Source: Bdellovibrionia bacterium (GTDB lineage: Bacteria; Bdellovibrionota; Bdellovibrionia; Bdellovibrionales; JAGQZY01). Taken from it: a stretch of 64,000 nt of DNA. Positions 34,773-43,282 of the stretch are shown here, one piece after another. Under the pieces are notes generated by a model. The model saw nothing but the letters and a program-made list of their open reading frames with translations, was not told the DNA's origin and did no database searches. The first letter of the stretch is position 1; the number at the start of each line of letters is the position of its first letter. The stretch lies in assembly GCA_030427805.1 (NCBI GenBank), contig JAUICP010000001.1:682001-746000 (forward strand), in the 5' to 3' direction. The translations under genes were made by a program, and so were the position numbers.

Positions 34773-35867
34773 ATGAGAATCGCAGATAAGATGGCCTACT
34801 CTCAGGTCGAAACCAGTCTAAATAAAAATAGAGGCGAGATTCAGAAGCTTCAGAATCAGGCTGCGACTCAAAAGCGTATTACTAAGCCTTCGGACGACCC
34901 GGTTTCGTCCCACAGGGTACTCGTGCAGAAAACAGAGCTTAAAGGTATGGAGCAATATCTAAAAAATATTGCGTCGGCAAAAAACTTTCTTGAGTACTCA
35001 GAGCAAAGTTTAGGAGAGCTGACCGAAGCATTAACTCGGGCAAAAGAGCTGGCAATCGGTCAAGCTAACGATGCCAGTGGTAACTCCGAAACAAGAAGGG
35101 TTGTTGCGGCAGAAGTGGAACAACTTTTTCACCAAGCCGTTAGAATCGGTAATCGGAAATTAGGTGATCGGTTTCTTTTTGGTGGGTTTAAAACGACCCA
35201 GCCACCGTTTAAACTCGATGGAGATTTTCAGGGTGACAATGGGGAGATAAAAATCCCAATCAATAAAGAGGCAAAGGTTGCCATTAATTTGTCTGGAGCT
35301 GCAGTTTTTAAAGGCGCAGATCTTCGTTCGCCGATTCCCGACCCCGAAGTTCAAGAGGAGATGACGCCGACAGAATTGCAATTACAGGATCCAAACAACA
35401 CCAAAGAGCTGCGCCAAGTTCGAGGGCCGGCGTCGATTTCTTCGGTGGCAGTAAAGGATGCTAATGATTTTGAAAGTGAAATGGCAGAAGAACCAAAAAC
35501 CAAAGGAACATCCTATAGCTGGCAATCCGATGGTGTGGACATTTTCAAGGTGCTCAAGGACCTTGAAATCAGTTTGAAATCTAATGACAAATCTGGAGTG
35601 CAAGATTCACTAGAAGAAATTGATGAAGCCTTAGCCCAAGTTGTGTTGTCGAGGGCAAAGCTCGGTGCTCGTGTATCGACGATCGAAAAGACGTTTCAGA
35701 CTCTTCAGCAGGCTGAAATTGATGCGAAACTGGTTCGCTCTCAGGCTGAAGACGTAGACACGTTTGAGTTGGTGAATAATATCAATAAGGCAGAAAATAC
35801 GCTCCAGGCCTCGCTGCAAACTTCATCGAAGTTGATGCAGCCTTCGCTTCTCGATTTTCTACGCTAG
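34773..35867 (+). CDS. flgL: Flagellar hook-associated protein 3
   Basis: Second junction protein. 364 residues, flagellin-like at both ends: N-terminal MAYSQVETSLNKNRGEIQKL and KRITKPSDDPVSSHRVL, then LTEALTRAKELAIGQANDASG; C-terminal coiled coil. The ATG at 34773 has AAGGG immediately upstream. A gap of about 290 bases follows before csrA. Confidence 0.95.
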   Translation: MRIADKMAYSQVETSLNKNRGEIQKLQNQAATQKRITKPSDDPVSSHRVLVQKTELKGMEQYLKNIASAKNFLEYSEQSLGELTEALTRAKELAIGQANDASGNSETRRVVAAEVEQLFHQAVRIGNRKLGDRFLFGGFKTTQPPFKLDGDFQGDNGEIKIPINKEAKVAINLSGAAVFKGADLRSPIPDPEVQEEMTPTELQLQDPNNTKELRQVRGPASISSVAVKDANDFESEMAEEPKTKGTSYSWQSDGVDIFKVLKDLEISLKSNDKSGVQDSLEEIDEALAQVVLSRAKLGARVSTIEKTFQTLQQAEIDAKLVRSQAEDVDTFELVNNINKAENTLQASLQTSSKLMQPSLLDFLR

Positions 35868-36134
35868 AAATTACATGCAAAAAACTTTTGATTTCTCGAT
35901 CGCTTGAATAGGGTGATGACCAAGAAAAATTGGTAATACCTTGAACCGGTTTTGCCCTATAAAACTTATCAAAAAATAGGCAGAACTAGCGTTTTACCTA
36001 TAAAAATCGCTGTTTTCTGGGGTGACTCCCTGTATCGCTTGACTTTCATCCTGTTAAATAATAGCTAATGCCCCAGCCAAAAATAGCCGATTGAGCCAAT
36101 AAGAAAGTGTTCGAAACGCTTTTGGAAACTTTGA
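35868..36134 (+). promoter_or_regulatory. Intergenic region upstream of csrA
   Basis: Contains a hairpin AGCGTTTT/AAAATCGCT (35992-36014, one bulge), a TTGACT at 36039-36044, and a GCCGATTG element at 36087-36094 resembling a sigma-28 -10 box with a poor -35. Promoter assignment for csrA is therefore open. Confidence 0.3.
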
Positions 36135-36157
36135 CTAGGACGTTGAAGGAGTCCCAG
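36135..36157 (+). promoter_or_regulatory. Hairpin over the csrA ribosome site (candidate autoregulation)
   Basis: CTAGGAC (36135-36141) pairs with GTCCCAG (36151-36157), one A/C mismatch; the 9-base loop ends in AAGGA. The csrA ATG is the next base. Csr autoregulation at this kind of site is known in other bacteria. Confidence 0.5.
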
Positions 36158-36385
36158 ATGCTGGTGCTAACAAGAAAACTAGGCGAGAGTATCGCCATAG
36201 ATGATCACATTAAGATAAGAGTCGTTCAGATTAAGGGGAAACAAGTCCGTCTTGGAATCGAGGCCCCACGAGATACGAAGATTCACAGAGAAGAAGTCTA
36301 TCTCGCTATTCAAGATCAGAACCAAGAGTCAGTTAAAACCGATTCAGAGAAGACGCGCCAAGTCGCTAAGCTCTTGAAATCATAG
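36158..36385 (+). CDS. csrA: Carbon storage regulator CsrA
   Basis: RNA-binding dimer that recognises GGA in hairpin loops and usually blocks translation. 75 residues, start [18 protein letters not shown], with the RNA-binding [19 protein letters not shown] at residues ~42-60. The frame is open to 36107, but AAGGAG and the conserved CsrA N-terminus fix the ATG at 36158. Located next to fliW and between two flagellar blocks, as in FliW-CsrA circuits. Confidence 0.97.
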   Translation: MLVLTRKLGESIAIDDHIKIRVVQIKGKQVRLGIEAPRDTKIHREEVYLAIQDQNQESVKTDSEKTRQVAKLLKS

Positions 36386-36427
36386 GTTTTTCTTATAACT
36401 CCCTCTTTACTACCCCTTTTGTAGATG

Positions 36428-36468
36428 CTGGACGCGTCAATTTCCACTCTATTAAGGTCCAGTTTTTT
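36428..36468 (+). terminator. Probable terminator after csrA
   Basis: CTGGAC (36428-36433) pairs with GTCCAG (36457-36462) and is followed by six T. The loop is long (23 bases), so efficiency is uncertain. It separates csrA from fliW. Confidence 0.55.
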
Positions 36469-36556
36469 CTTGATATCCTCCATAATTACTGAATACTTAC
36501 ATTAGATTTAGCCGTTAATGGTTGTTCGTGTGTCATAGGACTGTGAATAACCTCAA

Positions 36557-36571
36557 TGGGAGGGGAACCCA
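36557..36571 (+). promoter_or_regulatory. Hairpin over the fliW ribosome site
   Basis: TGGG (36557-36560) pairs with CCCA (36568-36571), with loop AGGGGAA that carries both GGA and the ribosome site directly before the fliW ATG. Confidence 0.4.
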
Positions 36572-37090
36572 ATGGTGATACAAACCACGCGTTTTGGAGC
36601 GGTGACGATTACAAAGGAAGATCTGATCAACTTTCCTGAGGGCCTTCTCGGCTTCAACGATCTTAAGTCCTTTGTCTTGCTCGATGATCCAAATGACGAA
36701 ATCTTTGCTTGGCTACAAAGCTGCGAAGAAAGCTCTATTGCCTTCCCCGTTCTAGAGCCCGAGTTATTCACGGATAAATACACCATTAAATTCAATAGAC
36801 ATGAGCTTGAAGCCCTTCAATCTGAAGACCAATCTCGTGTTCGAAGCTTTGCTATAATCACGATTCCGGAAGATCCAACGCAAATGACTGCCAACTTAAA
36901 AGCGCCCATCGTCATCAACGTCGAGAAGCGTATTGGCCGCCAGTGCGTTCTTCAGGATAACAGCCTAAATATTAGAGAGCCTATTTTCAGTAAACTCCAG
37001 CAGCGAGTTGTACAGAACCCGGGATCTCCTCTCAAGTCTCAGGTGCCTACAACTGGAATGGCGATTCGTCTTCCAGAAATGAATGGTTAA
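36572..37090 (+). CDS. fliW: Flagellar assembly factor FliW
   Basis: Binds CsrA and flagellin and so couples flagellin level to CsrA activity. 172 residues; FliW signatures FPEGLLGFNDLKSFVLLDD near residue 20, WLQSCEESSIAFPVLEP, and the late ANLKAPIVINVEKRIGRQCVL. Partner of csrA 186 bases upstream, probably with its own promoter (GCCGTTAA at 36510-36517 resembles a sigma-28 -10 box but has a weak -35). Confidence 0.95.
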   Translation: MVIQTTRFGAVTITKEDLINFPEGLLGFNDLKSFVLLDDPNDEIFAWLQSCEESSIAFPVLEPELFTDKYTIKFNRHELEALQSEDQSRVRSFAIITIPEDPTQMTANLKAPIVINVEKRIGRQCVLQDNSLNIREPIFSKLQQRVVQNPGSPLKSQVPTTGMAIRLPEMNG

Positions 37091-37259
37091 CCAAAGACTG
37101 TCGTGCCCATCGAATATACTAAGTTCAAATGAAAACTGGTGGCCCTAGGCTTCCTAGGCTAAAGGTCCTGGTCCGTTGTCAATTCAGTGCAACTTGATAT
37201 TGGCCTGTAAACACGGACAATAAGCACAATAACTTATTATTTTTTATGGGGAAAATGAC

Positions 37260-37745
37260 ATGAAGTTACTTTTAGTATTTATGATTGCATTCAGTGGAAT
37301 TATTGCAGTTCAAGCTCAAGCAAAAGATGAACAGTTTAAACCTAAAATCTCATATGCAAATGATGGCGAGAAGCTGACGATTAAAGAGAGAAAGAAGCTT
37401 AAATCAAACGAAGGCTATATGGAGCGCGATCTCACTCGAGTTAATAAAGATTGCGGAAAAGTCATTCCAATTGTCTTTGATAAGAAATTTGTGAAACCTT
37501 TCATGAAGGCCAACCGAAGCCTCACCATGTGTACAACATTTGCTCAGGGGATTAGTCACTTCTGCAAAGATCCTGACGTTAAAGATACAGTTCTCAAGGC
37601 TGTAGAGAAGGTTCAGTGTATGTATGGAGAAACTGGGAAGGATCCTAAGTTTGAAGTTAAAAATAAAACGTTTCTTGTAACTTTTGGACCGAATATTTCA
37701 AATTCGTGGCAGAAGACAAAAGAGTGGCTCGAGAATAACCTATAA
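37260..37745 (+). CDS. Small secreted protein, WLxNNL family member 1
   Basis: 161 residues; signal peptide MKLLLVFMIAFSGIIAVQAQA. The mature part is basic with four cysteines in the arrangement DCGKVIPI, then C(TTFAQGISHF)C, KDPDVKD and VQCMYGE, and ends in KEWLENNL. It shares this pattern with the next gene (37910) and, more distantly, with the gene at 42224. No known family recognised. It has its own terminator. Confidence 0.7.
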   Translation: MKLLLVFMIAFSGIIAVQAQAKDEQFKPKISYANDGEKLTIKERKKLKSNEGYMERDLTRVNKDCGKVIPIVFDKKFVKPFMKANRSLTMCTTFAQGISHFCKDPDVKDTVLKAVEKVQCMYGETGKDPKFEVKNKTFLVTFGPNISNSWQKTKEWLENNL

Positions 37746-37769
37746 GAGTCTGTCAAATTTAGAACTCCA

Positions 37770-37803
37770 AGAGGCAAGCAGAATACTGCTTGCCTCTTTT
37801 TTT
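37770..37803 (+). terminator. Intrinsic terminator
   Basis: AGAGGCAAGCAG (37770-37781) pairs with CTGCTTGCCTCT (37786-37797) around AATA; seven T follow. The core GGCAAGC/GCTTGCC is repeated in the terminator of the paralogue downstream. Confidence 0.95.
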
Positions 37804-37909
37804 GCCACCGGACAATAGGCTTATTTGGTTGAATTCACTTGGAGATTGATTCGCTTATGGGAAAAATAGAGTCTAGTGTTTAAAACCTAATAAAGTGGAG
37901 CTCCATACT

Positions 37910-38371
37910 ATGAAACGAATCCTATTAATCGTTCTATGTTCATTTATGTCTTTTGGAATTATGTCTTTTGGGACAACCTCTGAAGCTAAGGAAGTGAAGT
38001 TAAATATCAAGCAAAAGAAAAAGCTAAAATATTGGCAAAAGCAACTCACTAAGTTCGAAGGTCGTATTGAGAAGGCCTGTGGTACAAAGATTCCTATTAC
38101 ACTCGATAAATCGGGTGTCGCCGAGTTCTTAGAGAAAAATACAAGCTTAAGTTCCTACTGTGAGTCGATTGCTTATCCGGTAATGACGTTCTGTAAAGAT
38201 CCCGACGTTAAGTCGACAATTGTAGAGAAAATTAAAAGTATCAAGTGCATGCGTGGTGAGCCTAAGGCACTTACCTTTAAAATGGAAGGGACGAGTTACA
38301 TTGGAACTTTCGGTTTAGGGGCCTCTAATATCAATAGAAAAGCTAAAGAGTGGCTCGAAAATAATCTCTAA
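37910..38371 (+). CDS. Small secreted protein, WLxNNL family member 2
   Basis: 153 residues from the ATG at 37910, which has GTGGAG upstream (the frame extends to 37895). The signal peptide ends near TSEA. Same pattern as its neighbour: ACGTKIPITLD, SSYCESIAYPVMTFCKDPDVK, IKCMRGE and the end KEWLENNL. Tandem duplication is clear. Function unknown. Confidence 0.7.
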   Translation: MKRILLIVLCSFMSFGIMSFGTTSEAKEVKLNIKQKKKLKYWQKQLTKFEGRIEKACGTKIPITLDKSGVAEFLEKNTSLSSYCESIAYPVMTFCKDPDVKSTIVEKIKSIKCMRGEPKALTFKMEGTSYIGTFGLGASNINRKAKEWLENNL

Positions 38372-38396
38372 TAATTTCAAAAATTCTACGATCCTC

Positions 38397-38427
38397 AAAG
38401 GCAAGCTCTCTATCGCTTGCCTTTTTT
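38397..38427 (+). terminator. Intrinsic terminator
   Basis: AAAGGCAAGC (38397-38406) pairs with GCTTGCCTTT (38415-38424), with an 8-base loop and T-run to 38427. Confidence 0.93.
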
Positions 38428-38564
38428 ACGACTCGCTTTCTTTTCACTCGTCATGTTCGCAAACTTTACAATGCTAGATCCCAGTCAAAATCTCTGCTAG
38501 CCGCCCTTTTCAGGTCGTGGTACAAACCGCAGAAAAGAGGGTATTGGTTAGTAAGGGAGTGAAT

Positions 38565-39695
38565 ATGTTTTTAAGGCAGGTTCTTGCCGCAATAATGGCA
38601 CTATTAGTTTTGTCTTCTCAAAATCTATTAGCTGAAGAAGAAATTCAGTTTTACCCAGGAATAGGCGAGTTACAGCATCCAGTTGTCGATGATCATCTAG
38701 AGCAGCTTTATCAGGTGAACAATAGTGATCTCAGTCAATCTGATCTCATGAATGTTTTGCCAACCATCACAGACGTTAAAGAACAAAAAGGTCGAAATCT
38801 GTGTACTGTTTTTGCTTTGACTGCCGTTTTGGAATCAACCTTCATTAAGGCTGGAGGAAGCGACCGCATCGATCTCTCTGAAGAGTGGTTGCAATACTTG
38901 GTTTCTGTCTACTCTCCGTCGGGAGGTGGCAATGGATCGATTGTTTCGAGAAATTTTAACCTGTCAAAGAAGCACGGTATTTCTCAAGAGAGATTTATGA
39001 AGTATACCCGTGGTGAGTGGTCTGAAAAGAGTCATTCACGGGAGATCAATCGATATTGTAGCGGTCTTGAGGGTATGCTGTTGACTCGATGTATGAATGG
39101 CAAGCGACCTTCAAGTTACCTCGGTATGAATGCAGGAGCCTTAGCACAGCTTCCTGGTGGAGATGATTTTGTTGAAGCACGAGAAAGCGCTACGAATGTT
39201 AGGGATGGATTCACAAAACACCTAAGCGGTGGAGTTGTCAGTAGATCCAGTTCGATAAAAGGTTTGTTGCGAGCCAATGAGACCCTAACCCTCGAAATCA
39301 ATATCTACTATGGTTCGTGGAACATTACTTCTAAAGCGGGGCAAATGGGTATTGAGGCGGACGGCAACCTCTACAATCAGGGTGTCGTAACCTATCCTGA
39401 GAGAAACTCAATGGATCGTATTAAGTCTCGTACGGAACCAGCTCGTCATGCCGTACAAATTATTGGGTATGATGATAATGTTGTTCTTACTTATGAAAGA
39501 CGCATGAAGGACGGGAGTTTGAAGTCGTTCAGCAGAAAAGGGGTTTATTACTTTAAAAACTCTTGGGGAACCAGTCGTTTTGGTAGAAATTTTCGTTATA
39601 AGGGTAAGAGAATTCCTGGCCTAGGGATGATTTCACAAGATTTTGCCCACGAATTTGGCCAATTTTATTCGGTTCGATACAACGGAACTCTGTAA
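38565..39695 (+). CDS. Secreted papain-like (C1) cysteine peptidase
   Basis: 376 residues from the ATG at 38565 with AAGGGAG upstream; the frame opens at 38517 but that adds a non-signal extension. Signal peptide MFLRQVLAAIMALLVLSSQNLLA. The papain triad is present in order: oxyanion Gln and Cys in KEQKGRNLCTVFALTA near residue 79, His in PARHAVQIIGYDD near 293, and Asn in YYFKNSWGTS near 332. Cys replaces the usual CWAF with CTVF. No long propeptide is evident. Suits an extracellular or periplasmic protein-degrading role. Confidence 0.88.
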   Translation: MFLRQVLAAIMALLVLSSQNLLAEEEIQFYPGIGELQHPVVDDHLEQLYQVNNSDLSQSDLMNVLPTITDVKEQKGRNLCTVFALTAVLESTFIKAGGSDRIDLSEEWLQYLVSVYSPSGGGNGSIVSRNFNLSKKHGISQERFMKYTRGEWSEKSHSREINRYCSGLEGMLLTRCMNGKRPSSYLGMNAGALAQLPGGDDFVEARESATNVRDGFTKHLSGGVVSRSSSIKGLLRANETLTLEINIYYGSWNITSKAGQMGIEADGNLYNQGVVTYPERNSMDRIKSRTEPARHAVQIIGYDDNVVLTYERRMKDGSLKSFSRKGVYYFKNSWGTSRFGRNFRYKGKRIPGLGMISQDFAHEFGQFYSVRYNGTL

Positions 39696-39724
39696 ATTTA
39701 GATTCTGATTATAAAACTAAGTAG

Positions 39725-39753
39725 AACTCTCTAAGAAATTAGAGAGTTTTTTT
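39725..39753. terminator. Terminator overlapping a convergent gene end
   Basis: AACTCTCTAA (39725-39734) and TTAGAGAGTT (39739-39748) pair around a GAAA tetraloop; seven T follow on the + strand. The 3' arm encodes the last codons and stop of the minus-strand kinase gene. Confidence 0.9.
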
Positions 39754-41571
39754 GTAACTTTCGGCAACAATCTTTCTATCAAATTTCTCAGAGTCTAGGT
39801 AAAGGCGGTGGGGATTATCGGAAGAACCATCGATATGAACATAAATGACAGGCCGTTCGGAGCCCTCTATCGTTCTCTTTTCGCCGTTAAAAATAATGGT
39901 CTCATAGTTGAGGCCAGAAATTTCTTGGGTGTACTTCCAGCGGTTGGCGAGACTCTTTTTGAATTTATGAAGAAGGCTCACTCCATCCCACTTGGCATCA
40001 AAGCCATCAAAGTAAATCAAATATTCGTTATTTATCTTTGGACCAATGCGAACAATTGATACCTGTTTTCCGTCGATAGACTTATACGTAACAACTTTTC
40101 TAGAAAGTTTTTTTAGTAAAGATTCCAGTGCTTTGCTTTCGACTTTTGGTTCGATCTTGTTTTTAGTCGAAGAGATCGTTCTTTCGACATCTGTCGTGGT
40201 ATTCAAATTGTTGTTCGGCTGAGTCGTCGGAGGATTTGGATTGGCTTGAGCGGTGTTCGTATTGGTGCTGGTCGTGTTCGCCACGTTGCCGGTTTGACTT
40301 GGAGGAGGAGATTGAACAGTTTTGACTGAATTCGTCTCGGGTTTGTTGGCCGTTTTTTGGGCCTGTTTTTCGAGTCCAAGAATGACGATGATCATTACAC
40401 AGACAATTGCGATTGCTCCGGCCATGGCCGTAATTGTTTTGGGTGTAAAAAAACTCGCTGACGATTTTTTGGCAATTTCTTTTAGTTTAGAGCGCGCCGC
40501 TCGAAATTCGCCAATAGCTTTTTTAAGTGCCTCTTTGGAAATCTTAAGTTTAGGCTTGGCATCCATTCTAATGGTCGCGTCAGTATCAAAGGTATTTACC
40601 TCTTCTTCGTGACAAGCTGCCATTGAGATAATAATTCCGATTTCTCTAGTTTTAAAGCCCTCCGAGAGGAGCTTAAGGCGAATCGATTCTTCGTTAACGA
40701 TTTGAGCTTCGGGTCTTCTGTATTTTGAAAACTGCTCGAGTTCGTCGCTAAAGTTAACTTTTTCTAAGTCGCTGATAACTTCAGCTAAACTCTTGTAGCG
40801 ATCATCCACAGATTTTTCGGTCATCTTAATGACAATGTCGACAAGGTCTCTCGGGAGAACCTCAAGGGACTCTTCATCAAATTCTAGGGCCTTGGACTCA
40901 ATATTTCGCATAGTTTGATAGTGGTTGTCTTGATAGAAAGGGTGTTCTCCGGTCAACATGAGATAAAGCAATACTCCGAGGGAGAAAATATCTGACTGAT
41001 ATGAAACTGTTCCACCAACGACCACTTCAGGGGCACAGTAAGAAAAAGTGCCGACAAAATGACCGGTAAGGGTCAGTGTCTTTTTATCGGTCATAAAACT
41101 TTTAGCGATTCCAAAATCGAGAACCTTAGCGCGCCCGTCTTTGTCGAGGATAATATTCTGTGGCTTAATATCTCTGTGAACTATTCCTTTTTCGTGGGCC
41201 GCGAATAGTCCTTCCGCAATTTGCTTAAAAACTTTTACGGCTTCAAGAACACCGAACCCTCGACTTTTAATGATCTGATCTAGGGGCTTTCCATCAATGT
41301 ATTCCATTACAATGTAATGAGTGCTGTCGGAAACTCCTAAGTTATATATGGATACGACATTGGGGTGATTGAGAGTCGCGAGGATTCGTCCTTCTTGATA
41401 AAAACGTTCTAACTGGGTTTTGTCTTCGAGGCGGTCTGGTAGGACCGTTTTTATGGCCACCTGTCTCTGCAGAGCATGGTCATACCCAAGGTAGACCTCT
41501 CCCATGCCACCTTCACCAATTTTAGATTTTACTTCATAGTTTTGGAGCTTTTGTCCGCCTCTAAATCCCAT
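39739..41571 (-). CDS. Membrane-anchored Ser/Thr protein kinase
   Basis: Hanks-type kinase, 610 residues from the ATG at 41571 with GGAGGC upstream. Kinase domain at ~6-270: GEGGMGEVYLGYD (Gly loop), IAIKT-like AIKTVLP lysine, HRDIKPQN near 131, DFG near 151, and APEVV. Then a linker, one membrane helix (~380-400, AMAGAIAIVCVMIIVILGL), a Thr/Asn/Pro-rich spacer and a C-terminal beta-rich domain of about 110 residues outside the membrane, without PASTA repeats. It may sense a periplasmic signal. Confidence 0.92.
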   Translation of the reverse strand: MGFRGGQKLQNYEVKSKIGEGGMGEVYLGYDHALQRQVAIKTVLPDRLEDKTQLERFYQEGRILATLNHPNVVSIYNLGVSDSTHYIVMEYIDGKPLDQIIKSRGFGVLEAVKVFKQIAEGLFAAHEKGIVHRDIKPQNIILDKDGRAKVLDFGIAKSFMTDKKTLTLTGHFVGTFSYCAPEVVVGGTVSYQSDIFSLGVLLYLMLTGEHPFYQDNHYQTMRNIESKALEFDEESLEVLPRDLVDIVIKMTEKSVDDRYKSLAEVISDLEKVNFSDELEQFSKYRRPEAQIVNEESIRLKLLSEGFKTREIGIIISMAACHEEEVNTFDTDATIRMDAKPKLKISKEALKKAIGEFRAARSKLKEIAKKSSASFFTPKTITAMAGAIAIVCVMIIVILGLEKQAQKTANKPETNSVKTVQSPPPSQTGNVANTTSTNTNTAQANPNPPTTQPNNNLNTTTDVERTISSTKNKIEPKVESKALESLLKKLSRKVVTYKSIDGKQVSIVRIGPKINNEYLIYFDGFDAKWDGVSLLHKFKKSLANRWKYTQEISGLNYETIIFNGEKRTIEGSERPVIYVHIDGSSDNPHRLYLDSEKFDRKIVAESYKKTL

Positions 41572-41659
41572 GAACGCCTCCATTTAACAGTGTAAACGAT
41601 TCCTTTAATTAGCACTTGAGAGAAGACGTTCAGAATTAAAAAGCCTGGCCAAAGTCCAG

Positions 41660-42208
41660 TTATTTTGACTTGTTTTGAGCCTTACACTTCTTAGCTTTGA
41701 GCCCTTTGAGTTTTCCCTTTTCGATGAGCTGAGAACAACTGTTTTTAAACAAGTAACTGCCAATTGAAGCTTTTTCAGCGATTTTTTCGGTCATCTGGTC
41801 CGGGCACATTGTAAAAGCAATTTCTTTAGCTTGGTTAAGTGGGTCACCATAGCTCTCCGGGAGTCCCAAGCCAGAGATTACCGCTAAATGTAAGTCTTTA
41901 TCGGTACAATCTGGCTTTGTCGTTTTAAAAGCTTTGTAAAAAAACTCGAGAGCACTCCAGTGAGTCATTCTTCTACGAGTCATTTTAGCGGCCTTGAGCA
42001 TATCTCCTGGATTCTTTTCTACCCATTCCTTAAGGGCCTCATGGCAATATCGGCCTGAGCGATCTCTGGTGTGGCAGACGTCATAATCATCTAGTTTTTC
42101 AAGAATAAACTTTCCGTCCTTAAAAAGAAGAGCTGAAGCCTGGTGACTAAAACTTGTAATCGCAAAAGCGAGTAAGCAGATTTTAAGTGTATTAATTAGA
42201 ATTTTCAC
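41660..42208 (-). CDS. Secreted Cys-containing hypothetical protein
   Basis: 182 residues; GTG start with GAGGGG upstream; signal peptide MKILINTLKICLLAFAITSFSHQASA. The mature part holds six cysteines (DVCHTRDRSGRYCHEAL, then KPDCTDKD, FTMCPDQM, NSCSQL, KKCKAQ), pointing to periplasmic disulfides, and is helical and basic. It lies 15 bases downstream of the 42224 gene and is likely co-transcribed. No family recognised. Confidence 0.6.
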   Translation of the reverse strand: MKILINTLKICLLAFAITSFSHQASALLFKDGKFILEKLDDYDVCHTRDRSGRYCHEALKEWVEKNPGDMLKAAKMTRRRMTHWSALEFFYKAFKTTKPDCTDKDLHLAVISGLGLPESYGDPLNQAKEIAFTMCPDQMTEKIAEKASIGSYLFKNSCSQLIEKGKLKGLKAKKCKAQNKSK

Positions 42209-42223
42209 GTTTTACCCCTCTTC

Positions 42224-43012
42224 TTAAAGGTTGTCAGCTAACCAAAGCTTTGCGGTGTCTATACTGTTAAACTGATTCATCGAAGTTTTGATCACAATAC
42301 TGGTGCTTGAAGGTTTTGAGACTTTAATATCATCTCCCTTGGCTTGGCCAACACTGACTTTCTTATATTTTTTAATTTCGTCTTTGTAATCTTCATCTTC
42401 GCAAAGCTCTACTAGAGCATTGGCAGCCTTTACCCCTCGGAGCTTCAGTTTAGTGTTTTTAGTGGAGAATTCGACGTTAATTTTTCCACCACACTTTTGA
42501 TTAAAGTCGCTTTGAAATTTTGCGACGTGAACTTTAACTTCTGATTCTGGAATCTTCTTTTCAGATAAAAATTCACTATCTAGAAACTCTTTTTTAAGAG
42601 GGTTCGACTGCATGGTCTTCATAGTTTCAGCATCTGCGATGAGTTTAATTGGGTCTCTCTGTCCAGCGATATAAAAGTCGTAGACTTTTGTTACCGTGCC
42701 CTTAACGAGTGTTTTAGAGCGTTTGCGATCATAAAGTCTAAATCCCTTAAATCCGTGGGGGGAGTAGTCGTAGTCACCACGTGAGGGTCGATTTTGCTTT
42801 GTCACCATGACCCGTTCCTGTATTCCATCGACGCCAATGATCTTTATAAGATAAAGTTGTTTGTCTTTGTTGAGCGGCGACAAAATTATCTGGGCATTTC
42901 CGTAGTCGGGCATTGCTTTCAAAGCTAATGTTTTACCTAGAGCCTTCTGAGCTCCCAATAGCAAGAGAGCGGCAAAGCTGACGACCGTTAAGCGAATCAC
43001 TAATTTACTCAT
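42224..43012 (-). CDS. Secreted protein, distant WLxNNL family member 3
   Basis: 262 residues with signal peptide. The N-terminal ~130 residues are beta-rich and unique. The C-terminal ~110 residues resemble the two small secreted proteins at 37.3-38.4 kb: QKCGGKINVEFS, ALVELCEDEDYKDEIKKYKKV, and the end TAKLWLADNL. Only two of the family cysteines remain. Function unknown. Confidence 0.6.
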   Translation of the reverse strand: MSKLVIRLTVVSFAALLLLGAQKALGKTLALKAMPDYGNAQIILSPLNKDKQLYLIKIIGVDGIQERVMVTKQNRPSRGDYDYSPHGFKGFRLYDRKRSKTLVKGTVTKVYDFYIAGQRDPIKLIADAETMKTMQSNPLKKEFLDSEFLSEKKIPESEVKVHVAKFQSDFNQKCGGKINVEFSTKNTKLKLRGVKAANALVELCEDEDYKDEIKKYKKVSVGQAKGDDIKVSKPSSTSIVIKTSMNQFNSIDTAKLWLADNL

Positions 43013-43282
43013 TTGAACTACTCCAATTTTTAAAGAGTCTATATTGTATTCATCTTACGTACCGGAAAGAAGAAGTTTTCTTATTTGTCTCATTGTACCG
43101 AAAGAGGGCGTCTTTCCTTGTCATGGACTTAGGTCCTACTTGTATTCATAAGTGATATCAATAGGTTAGGCGGTCATTTTTTCTGGACTCAAAGAAGGCT
43201 CTCAAATCCCGATCTAATACATAAGCCAGGATGGTTGAATAGGGTTCAAGGATAGAAATGCCCGCCAAGGAAGGGATTATTA

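Noticed and set aside
36107-36157. Longer CsrA with 17 extra N-terminal residues
   Set aside because: CsrA proteins begin at the Met-Leu-Val-Leu-Thr-Arg motif, and the ribosome site precedes 36158.
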